This document shows positions 47,332 through 58,692 of a DNA stretch of 64,000 nucleotides, in pieces; the stretch's first letter is position 1; the number at the start of each line of letters is the position of its first letter. Below the pieces are notes generated by a model. That model was not told the origin of the DNA. It did not search any database and saw nothing but the letters and a program-made list of their open reading frames with translations. Made by a program: the position numbers and the translations under genes. The DNA comes from Buddleja alternifolia. Lineage: Eukaryota; Streptophyta; Magnoliopsida; Lamiales; Scrophulariaceae. The DNA lies in contig CM033393.1 of NCBI GenBank assembly GCA_019426215.1, forward strand, positions 21,206,591 through 21,270,590. The letters run 5' to 3'.

Positions 47332-48223
47332 CACTTATGATTGCATAGGATATATGCTCATTCTGAGTGAATAAATTCCATGTTGGTAATCAGTTAAGAT
47401 TACCACTTGCCCATCAAGTTGCACTTCAATGTTGATCCCACTTACAAGTGAATTGGTCTAACTACTCTAATGACGAACTTGATATAACAAGTACATCTTC
47501 AACGTGATTCCTCAGGTCTAAGGTTCACGCACACCTATCAAAACTAATCAGTTCTAGCATTGAATGCATAGAGTGAAATTCATATGACAGAACCGATGCG
47601 AGTCGTGTTCGAACTGATCAGTCCTACTGATGTGTCTATGACACAAGCTCCCAATAACTCATAATATTCGACTGACATGTCAAAGCTCATGTCATACAAG
47701 TCTTATCTAGTTTCGATGTCTAGTCGAAACTCTATACGACTTGTGAACAAGTTCAGAGATCAAGTATCAAATACTTCTATTGCCACTCTCCTTAACCCAT
47801 AAGGAGTAGAAAATTTGTCTTGATCTCTTGGACTTAACATTGTCTACAAACTTACAAATGTCAATAAGTAAAACAATAAAAATGTCTTACTTATAAATAT
47901 GAAGTTTAATTACAAGTAATATGCCCTATACAATCTATATCCTTTGTGGCATTTGAAGGCATAAACACTAATAAATACTATGTATTTTATTCCACTATAG
48001 CACCACAAATATTTCCGTAAAGACAAATTTTTATAAGGAGACGTGATGGATAAAAAGTAGTACGATTTAGTAAAAAGAAAAACGTAGTTATCGGAGAATG
48101 TAAAAGTAGAAAATGAAAATAAGTTTATTTTCGGTTGATAATGGTGTAAAATGTGTATTTTCATTTTCAAATGAGAATGAAAATGAAAACGGAGCTCCGG
48201 AAACACAAACATAGCCTAAAGGT

Positions 48224-48294
48224 TTAGATATTCCACATTTGATGGTTTCTGAATGCCTCCTCCAACTGCAACAATTCTTCAGGCTTAGACTGAC
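48224..48294 (-). CDS. Possible terminal exon of an unidentified gene
   Basis: On the minus strand an acceptor-like TGTTGTGTTCTAG precedes 71 bases that read as 23 codons ending in TAA (QSKPEELLQLEEAFRNHQMW.., stop at 48224-48226). The peptide has the even composition of a real protein end. I could not find upstream exons in the 1.2 kb before the PP2C gene and do not recognise the family. It could be an exon relic or chance. The MITE end lies only a few bases beyond the stop. Confidence 0.25.
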
Positions 48295-49513
48295 CTAGAA
48301 CACAACACAGAAAATGAGATCTTTTCGTTGTTTGTATTTTTTCTTTAATCTTTTTGCTTTTTCTTTGATTTTCTTTCCTAATTGTTATTCCAATTTATCA
48401 TGAAATATGAATAATAAGATCTAACGGTTGATTATGAATGGTCCAATGGTTGAGAATAAATAAGAATATAGTATAATGTTGATAAAAATGAGGGGCGCAA
48501 CAGGCATAATATACAAGATATCACGCCGTTAGAGCATACTAACAAAAAGAGAGTGTGTACAATTTAAGAATAACATAGGAGTTTCTATGACTATTTTTTG
48601 ACTCTGTAGAGTTTCTTGTGGATAAATAGTATCTCGGGGGTTATACGCAACTAATCCAAAAACTTGATGCCATTGTAGCCTTTTCCCTCCACACGAATAG
48701 CAACGGGCGGTACTATGATGTGGCAGAATCTTGTATCTAACGACTTACAATTAACTAACAACCTAATTGTCCAACTTAACTTCTAAACAACTTCCCCTTT
48801 TTTTTAGTTTTTTGTTTTTAGTAAAATCCTATATCCACGTATAACAATGTTTTGACTCATTGTTACATTTGATCAAATCATTCATTTTATTTCATAACTT
48901 ACCGAAAGTGAGAAGTCACCTTAGGGATAATGACATTTAGGGTCCCCTAATGTACAAGTTTGAATCAAAATAGTCCATTGTATTCAAATATTCATCTTAG
49001 TCTCTCTAATGTTCAAATTTTATTTCATTTGTGTCTTTTTTGGAGATTGTTACCTATCCTTATGCGTGAGTATGCATTCTGGAGCAAATCTTGAAATAAT
49101 AATATCCTAAAAGGAGTTAACTGAAATAAAATTTGTATAGTAGTGTGCAAAAATCGAAATTTGAAATTCTTATTGCCATTATAGTACCAAAACCATAAAA
49201 TGCAAAAAGCAAAAAAGCAAAGGGAAACGAACATGAGGTAACGACTGATACAGAGAATATGAAATTCTTATTGCCATTATAGTGGAAGAATGGCAACAAT
49301 CAAAATGATCCTATAGCTACTTCTCTATTGAAGACTAAAACTACTGATTTGTTTCACGATACACATATCCACTCAGGTTAACACGAAAAAAGTAGCAAGT
49401 TGTACGTTCATGGTCCTTCCATATGATTGCAAATTATAAGCTCAGCTGTCCATCATTAGCATAGAATAAACCCTAACAACTACGTCCAGCAACATCATGC
49501 AAAATATCTGTTT
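48295..49513. other. Intergenic sequence 3' of PP2C
   Basis: This is AT-rich with no supported gene. The first part contains TAACAAAAAGAGAGTG and a GC-rich patch near 48690. Two copies of a 20-bp block (ATGAAATTCTTATTGCCATT and AATTCTTATTGCCATTATAG) occur near 49165 and 49258. The last 100 bp or so should include the PP2C 3' untranslated region. Confidence 0.5.
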
Positions 49514-52500
49514 TCAGACATTATCCAATACACCTTTCAAAAGATCAAGCCCTTCAGCTGATATGCTTCTCCTCTTATGTGATTTTGGAATTTCAATACG
49601 AGGAGGAGGATACGGTGAAAAACAGACGACGATAACCGTTAGATTATCACATGTGTTACGTTTGAGTGCTTCCCTCACAAGCTCTCTCGAACACTTCTCG
49701 GGATCATTGTGAAGCATTAGCTCCTTCCTCACAATAGTTACAGCATATTGGCTACTCATGACATCCCATAGGCCATCACAACCAATTATTAAGAATTCAT
49801 CCTCCTCTGTTAAGACCAACTCTTCTAGTTCAGGTTCTGAGCTTAAGGGACATTTTGAACCTTTAGGGCCCTTCATATGCCAGTCGCCAAGAGCACGAGC
49901 AACTGACAGCTGTCCGTTTAGATACCCATCATAGATCACACCACCTAATTTCTCTATTCTAAGTCTTTCAGATGTACAATTTGGCTTGTGATCTTTAGAC
50001 AATTCTATTGCTCTTCCTCTTTTGCCAAGCACAGCTCTCGAATCCCCAGCATTAGCAATGATCACGGTTCTGATGTCCGTATTATGGTATGGCACCGAAA
50101 AGAAAAAAATGAATGAAAAATGAGTGAACAGTAACAGAGTCAAAGTTAATTGTGATATGAACAAGAACAAAACAGACAAAAAATAAAGATATTTGAATGG
50201 TGGTCGGAATTTGATTAGTTGGCATGTAAATGATTTTGGAAGACGTCAATGGATTTACAAATCAATAACATTTAAATGATATATAGATGGATCAATTATC
50301 TTGATGTTTAATCTTGATCATGAAAATATAATATGAAAGCAGTATAGGTCCTCTTTGGATCAATCGAAGTTGACGTTGGCACCAACTTTTTCCATCGAAA
50401 TTAATTACATTAGAGAGTAGCAAGTGACGAATGCATCATGGGAGCTTTTTAGTTATTTGAATCTAACTAACGTCTTGGCTTTGTGAATATGAACAAAGCA
50501 TTGCAGATTTACTTCAGCTCTATTCCATTGCCTAAATAGGGAGGCTGAAGACTAACGACCATTAACTTTAATAATAAAGTTGCTTACATGCCTCAAAATC
50601 AACTCCATATAACTCCTACTTTTTTTCTCTTTACCTCTTTTTTCTTTTTTTGTTTTTCATTTTCTTTCTTTTACTTTACTTGCATGACCAAATCTGTTAG
50701 AAGAAGTTTCACATAAAATAATTCTTGTCCTATATCCGGATTGTTATTGAGGGGGTTTATTATGAAATTTTTGTATAAATTTGAGAAAACTGTTATTTGA
50801 TCATTTATAAAGAATATAATATATATATAAGTATATATAGATATATATACTCATATAATTTATTTCATTTTGAAGTTTATTAATGATACATTTGGGGAAA
50901 ACGGGGGAAAAGGAAAAAAGGGTCAATTTAGCGGTCCATTTCCGCTAGTCAACATTAGGATTATATTTGCAAAAGATTTGTGTGTTGGACTCAATGGGGT
51001 GAAGTACCGCGTATAAAATGCTTTTAGTAATCGGACCAAACGTACATTTAATCCGAATCAAAAATACATTATCCATCAAAAATTTAACGTTGAAACAGCT
51101 TTAAAATTCTAGGTAATAATAGAGCACCAAAATCCTATCAAATGCCAGTTTTTGGCACAACAGTAAGTTTGATAAAGATTGATGATAATGTTAAGTTAAA
51201 AGTAGTTCAATTAATTCATACCTCCCCAACATAAGAGCAGTAAGAGCAGTGGTCCCAGATGAATGATCAAGATTTTGGGCATCTGCAAGTGCATTATCAG
51301 CTTTCACAAAAGCATTCTTTAGAGCTCTTTTTACTCCATTTGGGAAATGTGAATCCTCAATGATAAACTTAAGCATATTCTTTCTAGTGAAAGACGCAGC
51401 ATCCACACCACCATGACCATCAAACACCTACAATTACTTAAAACTCTCAATTAAGTAGTTGATTCAAGTGTATGACAGAGATTGACATATATGAGTTATA
51501 AATATAACTACTAAAAATATAATAAAATTAAAAGATAGTACTTGTCTCTAATACGATCGATCACAAGTTTAAACTGAAAACAAGTTACGGACCCCATAAA
51601 ATGCTCCAGGAGAGGGAAAACCATTAGTTGTGCCAAGATGTTCAGAAAGATTATCCACACAAACGAACTCATCCTCCATATATGGCTTTGGCCCAATCTC
51701 AGAGCAGCTTCCTGAACGAAACATAGGTATAAATCCTGAATCTTTATCTGATGACTTTAGACCAATTCCTGTAGGACAATCCTAAACATTCCAGCCAGGT
51801 AAAGTAGAATGAGCCAATATTACCTTTAAGTTACCCATTTAATCATGTAAACAAAATCCTTGACGGTCTTTACGGAGTCACTATCAAGTATTAATCAAAC
51901 AAACAATATATTGAATCATACATCCATATTTGCAGTGTAATTTAGAACTTTGCATCATCTGTTCCAGATTGTTTTATCAAGGAAACATTTTATAGGCTTG
52001 TCGTGCATATGTAATGTGGAATATGGAAGCAAACACCAAATTGGATAAGAACATTGTTAGACCCCAATAAATGAAAATTTGAAACAACTTGACCTTGGAA
52101 AAGAGTTCTGTCATTGAGAAAAAACGGAAATCAAATTGTGAACGCTGATTAGGGAGCCCGTCTTTTTAATATTGATTATGCAGGCTATAGAAATTATTAA
52201 AGTATGGCAGTTGTTAAACAACTTTGACACTATTATATTGCATTGGTATTCAAGCAGACTAAATATAGTAAGCAACATAAATGGCCATTATACATATGAG
52301 AAATGTAATATCTCATATAACAACAACATCAAACAAAAGTACAATTCTTATATCATAATATTCTGCAAACAATATACCTAAATGTTTCAAAGGGAGTGGT
52401 AATTTGTGTTCAATTAAATTAACGCCTCAAATTGTATTGCGTGTTTACAATCAAAGAAGATCTTATATGTTTGACGATAGGAAAAGGGTTTACTAACCAA

Positions 52501-52731
52501 TGAAAAAGCATCAGCCAAAGTTTGTTGGCTAATGCAATGGCGCATCAATGAAAGGTTTTTAGGTGGGCGTGTTACTTTTGCATGCCCAGAATCATCATCA
52601 TAATCCTCCTCCTCCTCAATTTTCTTTTCAATATCATTTTCTTTGCAAAACCCATTTTCTAATTTACCTTGACACGATGCCGCATCAGTACCTGGAGCCA
52701 TGTAATTTGTGTCAATCACCCGATCAACCAT
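49514..52731 (-). CDS. Protein phosphatase 2C, four exons, 391 aa
   Basis: This is a Mg/Mn-dependent Ser/Thr phosphatase. The exons are 52731-52494, 51768-51593, 51427-51222 and 50069-49514. All introns are GT..AG, and the joined length of 1176 bases is 392 codons with the stop. Visible motifs are RSG..YMEDE (Glu111-Asp112), VFDGHGG (Asp141), [10 protein letters not shown] (about 212-221), [35 protein letters not shown] (Asp305) and DNLTVIVV (Asp348), so all metal ligands are present. The C-terminal RRSISAEGL and the N-terminal [11 protein letters not shown] region closely resemble Arabidopsis PP2C 27 (At2g33700) and its relatives. The first ATG (52731) is used here; Met11 (52701) fits that relative's start too. 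No targeting signal is evident. The gene looks functional. Confidence 0.95.
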
Positions 52732-52980
52732 TCAAAACTTCTCCTAATAAATACTTGTAATGAGTTGTTGCTGATTGAACTCAAGGCCCATGTTTGTTCT
52801 CCAGGTATACATATAAATTTCTCCACTCACAAAAGAAATGCAGTAGAATGTTCAATACACTGCACATTAATCTCTTATTTCAAAAGTAGAAACATAGAAT
52901 TAACCAACATGGTATATTGTTGTTGCAATGCAACTTGTGCGGAAGATAATCATCTTAATAATGAATCACATGCACTACGA

Positions 52981-52981
52981 G

Positions 52982-53012
<31 letters not shown>

Positions 53013-53017
53013 AAGCC
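52981..53017. repeat. AAG/GAA microsatellite upstream of PP2C
   Basis: An interrupted run of AAG triplets lies about 250 bp upstream of the PP2C start. On the gene strand it is a CTT run, common in plant 5' untranslated regions. Confidence 0.85.
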
Positions 53018-53584
53018 AACAGTCAAGAGCATTTGGAAAATAAAAGGAAAAGGAAAACCAAAGAATAGTAGTAGGAAAGGGAGGGCCGTGTATGTGTGTG
53101 GCTTTGAGGGCAAAGTTTTGAGCTTTCATGGGCACATTTGTAGGGAGAGTGAATTTCTTACACGTGGAGTGCAACCATATGCGTTACAATTTATAACTAC
53201 TAACGGTCGGAACACACTCAACACGTATGGAAAAAAAAAGGATAACATAAAAATCCTTCTTTCAATTAATTTTATTTCATCATATTTCAATTTTAAAGAG
53301 TAAAAACGTCCATGTAAAGAAAAAGGGTCAAAAAGTTTCCGTGTGAAAAATATAATGAAGCAATTTAACCCTTCACGTGCCCTACTCGCGCGTTATGCGA
53401 GTGGCTATGTTGTTTTGGTCTTTATACCATAGTCTTTCAATTGTTGGATAAAATATGTTAAAGATCGACTGTCAACATTAAATTTCATAAATGTTTTCAT
53501 TTGAGTAATATTAACCATAGATCTTCATGGATATCAATGGCCCATATTTTACATCTTATATTTTATATTGATGATGGTAAAAAT
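53018..53584. other. PP2C upstream region
   Basis: This non-coding stretch contains the likely PP2C promoter. I see no unambiguous TATA box on the minus strand. GCCCTACTCGCGCGTTATGCG near 53378 is an isolated GC-rich patch. Confidence 0.4.
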
Positions 53585-54200
53585 CGTCAGAGTATGAATG
53601 TCACGTGATCGACCACGTGGGGTGAAGGAACCGCTCCAACACACGACAAACGAGGTGGGAGTTGGTGGATTATAGACTGCACTCGACTATGGCGAGCTGC
53701 CTACGTACCCGGATTGCTGGGATCAAGTCTATTCGTAGTTCGATGATGGGGTTACTCTCTATTGCCAGTGTGTTTTTTACTGGGGGGGACTAGATAATGA
53801 AATACCTCCAGCTCCTTTGGGGGTATTTATAAGGAGCTGGTTATGGGCTATGGGCTCTTGGGCCCTACCTTATCATAAGCCCAATAGGCTTGATTTAATT
53901 ATTACATTTATTAAGCTAGAGGAATAACTTTATTATGCTTAAAGGATTAGCCCACCCCCTTTTGGGCTAGGCCGATCCTCCCACGGCGGGCTCTGACCCG
54001 TGGAGGGCGCCTCGACCCGTCTCAGGATACGGGCAAACTACTAAAATACCCCTAAACATTTTTAGCCCAAATCATATTTCCCCTGCTCTCGGGTCCGAGA
54101 GATGCTCGGGAGCAGAAGTAATCCCGCTTAGGCACGGCCAATTAATTTTAATTCATGATGGGTAGTGGGTCATAAAGGCCCCTTACCTACTTCTTACTTA
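53585..54200 (+). mobile_element. LTR-like promoter region of a gypsy-type non-autonomous element
   Basis: It contains the block GCGAGCTGCCTACGTACCC, then AAGTCTATTCGTAGTTCGA, which I associate with LTRs of plant gypsy-type elements. It also has a TATA-like TATTTATAAGG (53824-53834) and GCCC-rich words. It leads into a gag-like gene on the same strand. No matching right-hand LTR was found, so the borders are not defined. Confidence 0.5.
53824..53834 (+). promoter_or_regulatory. TATA-like box of the gag-like element
   Basis: TATTTATAAGG lies about 480 bp before the first ATG of the gag-like region (ATGGGCAAGACTC at 54308). Confidence 0.4.
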
Positions 54201-54307
54201 AGTGAGGGAAGGAGGTAGGTCTTACCCTTACCTCTCATTCATACTCTCACTCACTCAACTCCTCTTCTCAAGAATTTCTCTCTCTAGGAGCCTCCTTTTC
54301 TCAAACA

Positions 54308-56742
54308 TGGGCAAGACTCAAGGTGATCAAGGTAATGACAATTTTTGTAATTTTGCTTTCTCTTTTTCATCTAAGGTGTCGCGGTTGTATCTTGGGAGAT
54401 AGCTTATTTTCTTGGCCTTATCTTTAACGGTCGAGTGTGAGACCTCCCCGCTTTAGAGAGTCCATTCGTCTGCAGTAACGCGCGGTTCTTCCGGAGGAGG
54501 GTGTGTAGGCAGGGCACCTCGCAGCGTGACCGCGAGGACTCTCGCCTCGCGGTCATGGCAGAGAGACGCGGTGCCCCGTGGTGTGACCGCGAGGCATCGT
54601 GCCTCACGATCACTTGGTTGCGAGGCTGGTGCTTCGCGGTCACTAGGCCGTGAGGTGACGTGCCTCGTGGCGCCAGCCGCGAGGCATTTGATTCCCGCGG
54701 TGTTGCCACAAGGTCTTTTTTCTATGTGGTTTCGCCGTGAGATGTTTAGTTTGCCCTTGACTTAAACTTCAATACACGCACTATCACTTTAGATAACTTC
54801 TAGTAGAGACTTGTTATTCATAGAGCCTATTTATGTCCATAGGGCGCTGGGGTCAACCTTCCCCTGAGGAGGAGGATCTGACCGCTCCTGACGATCATGC
54901 TTTTGACTCTCGTGATTCTACTATTACTCAGACCGAACTTTTAACTCTTTTCGACGACACCATGGTGGAATTTGAGTTACTCGTAAACATACCGGGCTGT
55001 CGGGTCTTAAATCCTGCCGAGGGGTACGTGACCCTCTATGCGGAGTATTTTCGCTCGGGGCTCACAATTCCCTACATGAGGTCTTCGAAGAAGTCTTATC
55101 TTATAATAATATTTGCATAAGCCAGCTAACTCTAACTTGTTTCACTTTCTTCGAGAGTTTTGTTTCTCGGTTTGCCGAGTTAAGCCTTGACGTTAGCTTG
55201 GATGATTTTCAGGCCTTGTTCACGATTAAGATGAGTAGCTCCACATCATATATGTATTTTTCCCCATCACTGATCTTTAGGTTTTTAAAAGGCAACATTA
55301 AGACCAAGAGTGATTGAAGGTTGCAATTCTTCTATTTTCCGACCACTGACTTAGGTATACCCACTCCCTTGCGTTGGGCTGAGAGTGTTGCCTCTCATCA
55401 TGTCACCCGAACTCACCAGCAACTTAGAGCAAAATATAACGATGCGGGTTTGTTTGATAGCGACTTTGACCTACGCCGGTTTTATACTACCGGTATATTC
55501 ACACTTTTAATTTCTTACACTGGTTATTTTTATGCCTCCCTTTACTGATCATTGGTGCACTTGTGTGTTTTGCGTAGGTATGAGAAGGTCCAAGGCGAAC
55601 AAGGCGGGCTCCACCATTCCTCCTGCCCCTCACGACTCACACGGCCTCGCTGATGGGGCCAATCAACCGGGATTCCCGCAAGTCGCCCGGAGGGGCGCAT
55701 CTGGGGTTATTTTCCCCTTGGCCTCTGCCCCGGCCATCCAGGTCCCCTGTACTCTGGATTTTGATTCTCTAATGGCGGACTTTGGTTCTAAGGTCCCCCT
55801 CCCAAGCGTGGCGCTGGCGCCAGTCCCCCGGGCACTGTTGTGTTGGAGGCGGGTGATGGTGATTATGTTAACGGTGAATTCGCCCACTTGTCTCCCAGGA
55901 TTAGTCATAGTAAGGGAGCGACCCCTCTAGATGAACATTTGCCCGCGCATTCTATGCCCCCGCCGGCTCCTCCAACAAAGTGTGCTCGCGGTCGATCCCT
56001 GGGGACCTCTAGTTCCAACGACCCAGGCACCTGTTTGTTAAGCCCGGGAGCAAACTTGGATGCCGACATCACCTCCTTTTAGGATGCAACAGACCCCGTG
56101 ACCCCTTGGTCCATGACCAGGATGGTCATGATAGACTACGATGTTACGCGTTTATCATTCCTACCGATTGAGCGACTTGATCAGGAGATCTGTACTAGTG
56201 TCGGTCGGGTGAGTATTTACTTGTATTGTTATGTATGGGTTATTTAGTTGTTTGTCTAAAGCTTTCTTCCCCCTTTCTGCCTGGCTATCCAGTTGTCATA
56301 TTATCTCTGTCTCAAGTGTGAAGAGGTGGAGAGGAAACATCAGGCAAGCCTTGAGCAGAACTGTAATCTTTTGTCCCAGTGCTGGGGTGCTAGGAACGCA
56401 ACTGACCATTAGGAGAAGAAGTATATGAAAGCTCAGAAGGACCTTGAGGCGGAAAATTCCGAGGGTAGCCGCTTTCTCAGCTCGAACTCGGGGATAAAGA
56501 CTTTGGGCGATGCCACAAGGTTGGTGGTGGAGAAGTTTCGCACGAGTGCCTCCTTCAATGAGGAGTGTAATCGGCGAGCGTATAAAATCGCTCCGGGCTT
56601 TATGACTAAGACGGTGCGTAAGTGCTGTAGGACTCTCCGTGATAGCGGTCGGTACCCCGGAGATGATTTCACATGGATGTTTGAGAATGTCCCCGACACC
56701 AATGATGGTGAGATCGAAGCTGGGGGCGGTGTAGATATGTGA
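54308..56742 (+). pseudogene. Gag-like protein of a non-autonomous gypsy-type element, decayed
   Basis: Pieces in several frames fit the putative gypsy-type transposon family (Transposase_28-like). The core at 54970-55130 reads PGCRVLNPAEGYVTLYAEYF, then RSGLTIPYMR. It continues after a stop with FESFVSRFAELS near 55150 and FLKGNIKTKSD near 55285, and then FFYFPTTDLGIPTPLRWAES (55321). A Pro-rich linker (55575-55930) and a C-terminal helical part (56425-56742) ending in TWMFENVPDTNDGE follow. GT..AG pairs near 55496/55577 and 56209/56291 may be introns of the element. No RT or integrase is present, as expected for a large non-autonomous derivative. Confidence 0.72.
54480..54700 (+). repeat. 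GC-rich word module in gag-like element
   Basis: Words CGCGAGG, GTGACCGCGAGG, GCCTCGCGGTCA, GCCTCACGATCA, CTTCGCGGTCA and GCCTCGTGG alternate in both orientations about every 20-30 bp. The design resembles the GCGCCTAGGCGC modules of the gypsy elements but uses a different word. Confidence 0.75.
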
Positions 56743-57443
56743 GGCTGTGGTCACCCTCTTGGCTAGCAGACCCTCTCATGCTCTTACCCCTCGAGGTTTA
56801 GTTATTTTTCTTTTCTGAACTATTTTCAGGTTGTTTGCCACTAGACGTGCTCTTGTTTTGCCCGTGCGGGTGTATGTTGCTTTGTAGCCCCTTGAGGCAT
56901 ATTGCATATTTTCTATCTATTGACTCTTTAACTATCTTTGCTATGGTACCTTGCCAATTTATGAGCGTTAGCATTGGCACTCTTCTAAGTTTTATGGTGT
57001 TTCTCTTCTTTACAAAGAGTATTTTTCTCAATAATTTGTGAAAAGCTAAGTTTGTGAAAAAAAACTAAGGCTACGTTTGTGAAAAGCTAGTCGTTAGCTT
57101 CGTCTATCCCACATGCCCCCTACTCCTTAATATGAAAATCAAATTCAGGAGTAAGAGATCCTAGCGAGGGTCTATGATGAGAGTTATAGGCTTGACTAGT
57201 CCGTGATGTTCTATGTTTAAGAGTTACGCCCCGACCTTCGTTATGATGGCAGGGGGTGAATTATTTCCTTAGTTTTATTTGCGAGGTGATAGCTCACCTT
57301 TTGCCTTAACCGGCATAACGGAGTGAGTGTGGTAATCGTTGTTCCTTATTGAAGGAGGCTTATTTGCCTCCTTGACGTTTATTTTATGTATAATCTTGTT
57401 CCAGAACCTTAATGGGAGTGGGGAGACCTACCATAGGTCCAGT
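56743..57443 (+). mobile_element. 3' non-coding part of the gag-like element
   Basis: There is no coding frame. The segment AAGCTA(A)G..TTTGTGAAAA is repeated near 57042 and 57078. The sequence ends where a copia LTR starts at 57444. The right LTR was not recognised, so this end may be truncated. Confidence 0.4.
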
Positions 57444-58254
57444 TGTTAGGGATGTTAGCAACAGAGCACGAAGAACAAACAAGAAGCAATAAATTTAAGC
57501 CTAAACATGAAGATGAAAAACACAAGGATTTTAACGTGATTCGAAATAATTGCCTACATGCACGAGCCAACCTAGATTACATCTTTATTTCTCAACGAGT
57601 GAATCAATCCATTTACAAAGAGAGTTCTCATATTTATACTTGTGGAGAAGTCTAAACCCTAACACATTAGGAAAAAAAATCCTAATTAACAAAGAAAATA
57701 ATTCCTAAACACAAGAGGAAATCATACTAAGACTAAAGTCCACCAAACTTGCACCGCAAGGTAAAAAACTAGTCAAAACTCATCAAAACACGCGTACAGC
57801 TTCGTACATCCGTGCCTAGGCAATAATTCTCGGAGCCTAGGCACTCCGGGCAGTGACTAGGTGCCGTTTCTGGTGCCTGGGCGTCCCCCGTGAGTGCCTC
57901 ACACTGCTCCAACTCTGTTTTTTGACTCCTTCGCGTCCCTGGTCTATTCCGACCCTATTTCGCAGCACCGGGTCTACCCTGACCCATCTCCGCTCTATTT
58001 TGTCTTCCTTTTGGGTCAATTTTCTTGGCATTTTCCTTGGCTATTTGAAATCATCTCCACACAAACCAATCAATGCTAAAATTAAGAAATAAATATGTGT
58101 TAATATCTGAATTAAAGTTCATAATTTAATTAGTTTCCATTGTAAAAATGATTAATTCTCTTTTTAACTATCATGTATTTGCATATAGAGCTGAGCTCTT
58201 ATTTTTAGTCATGGTATCCAATTTTGGGATTACTTTTGAAATTATTTCCCAACA
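57444..58254 (-). mobile_element. Solo copia LTR (probably minus strand)
   Basis: The ends TGTTAGGGATG and TTTCCCAACA give an inverted TGTT..AACA pair over 811 bp. The minus-strand TATA-like AGTATAAATATGAGAACTC (57626-57644) suggests the orientation. There is no primer site on either side and no clear 5-bp duplication (CCAGT against CCTAA), so it is a solo LTR in rearranged sequence. It contains a small GCCTAGGC module. Confidence 0.7.
57810..57895 (-). repeat. GCCTAGGC word module in copia LTR
   Basis: GTGCCTAGGCAA, GAGCCTAGGCACT, GACTAGGTGCC, GGTGCCTGGGCGT and GAGTGCC occur within 86 bp. This is the same word core as in the gypsy LTRs, although this LTR belongs to a different superfamily. 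Confidence 0.7.
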
Positions 58255-58282
58255 CCTAAACCTATTACAATTAAATTGATCG

Positions 58283-58687
58283 TACTACAAAAAAAAAATG
58301 ATTTTTTCTCATGTCAATATGCAATGGTGAAAAGTCTTTTTGCCATGGTTAAAATCAATTGACCATGACTTTACTACGGCTTTGGCCGTGGTATTTGCAA
58401 GCATGGCCAAAACATATACCATGACTTATAGCTATGGTCAATGTTTTGTTCATTCTAAAGACCATGACTTTTAGCCATTGTAAAAAAGTTTTAGGTTAAC
58501 ATTTCTTCCACCAAGGCTAATTAGAGCTTAAAATATCTAGAATTCTTTTTCACCACGGCTATAACTTTAGTGTGGCTATATAAAACATCTACAACGGCCA
58601 AGTTAGCCGTGAGCTTGGGCCGCTATAGACCACGATTTTAAGCTATGTAATAAAATTTTATTGTCAATACTCAATTTTCTTGTAGTG
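58283..58687. mobile_element. CACTA-type MITE
   Basis: The right terminus, read as reverse complement, is CACTACAAGAAAATTGAG, and the left is TACTACAAAAAAAAAATG. GATCG flanks both ends (58278-58282 and 58688-58692). CACTA elements duplicate 3 bp, so part of this match may be older. The 405-bp body has many GCCATGG/GACCATGAC/GGCCGTGG subterminal words and no coding frame. Confidence 0.8.
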
Positions 58688-58692
58688 GATCG

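Larger units (their letters stand above)
37040..47973 (-). mobile_element. Solo copia LTR (minus strand), split by copia D
   Basis: The plus-strand left end is TGTTGGGAAATG (37040) and the right end is ..AACACTAATA (47973). The perfect duplication AATAC lies at 37035-37039 and 47974-47978. It has no internal region, so it is a solo LTR produced by LTR-LTR recombination. Its sequence resumes at 47337 after copia D and is collinear in reverse with the LTRs of copia D. Confidence 0.88.
36720..48216. mobile_element. Harbinger-like MITE carrying the second nest
   Basis: The terminal inverted repeats are GGCTCTATTTGGATGTG on the left and, as reverse complement of the right end, GGCTATGTTTGTG. They are flanked by TAA(A) on both sides (36716-36719, 48217-48220). 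Without the inserted LTR and copia D the element is only about 560 bp, with TTTTCATTTTCA words near both ends. This fits a Tourist/Harbinger-type MITE, but the arms are imperfect. Confidence 0.5.

Noticed and set aside
49025..49299. Minus-strand frames rich in Phe, Leu and Ile beyond the PP2C end
   Set aside because: The region is AT-rich with no splice sites or conserved motif. They are likely random.
54404..54765. Frames of 79-101 codons on both strands
   Set aside because: They come from the CGCGAGG word repeats, which are open in several frames. There is no domain and no conserved start.
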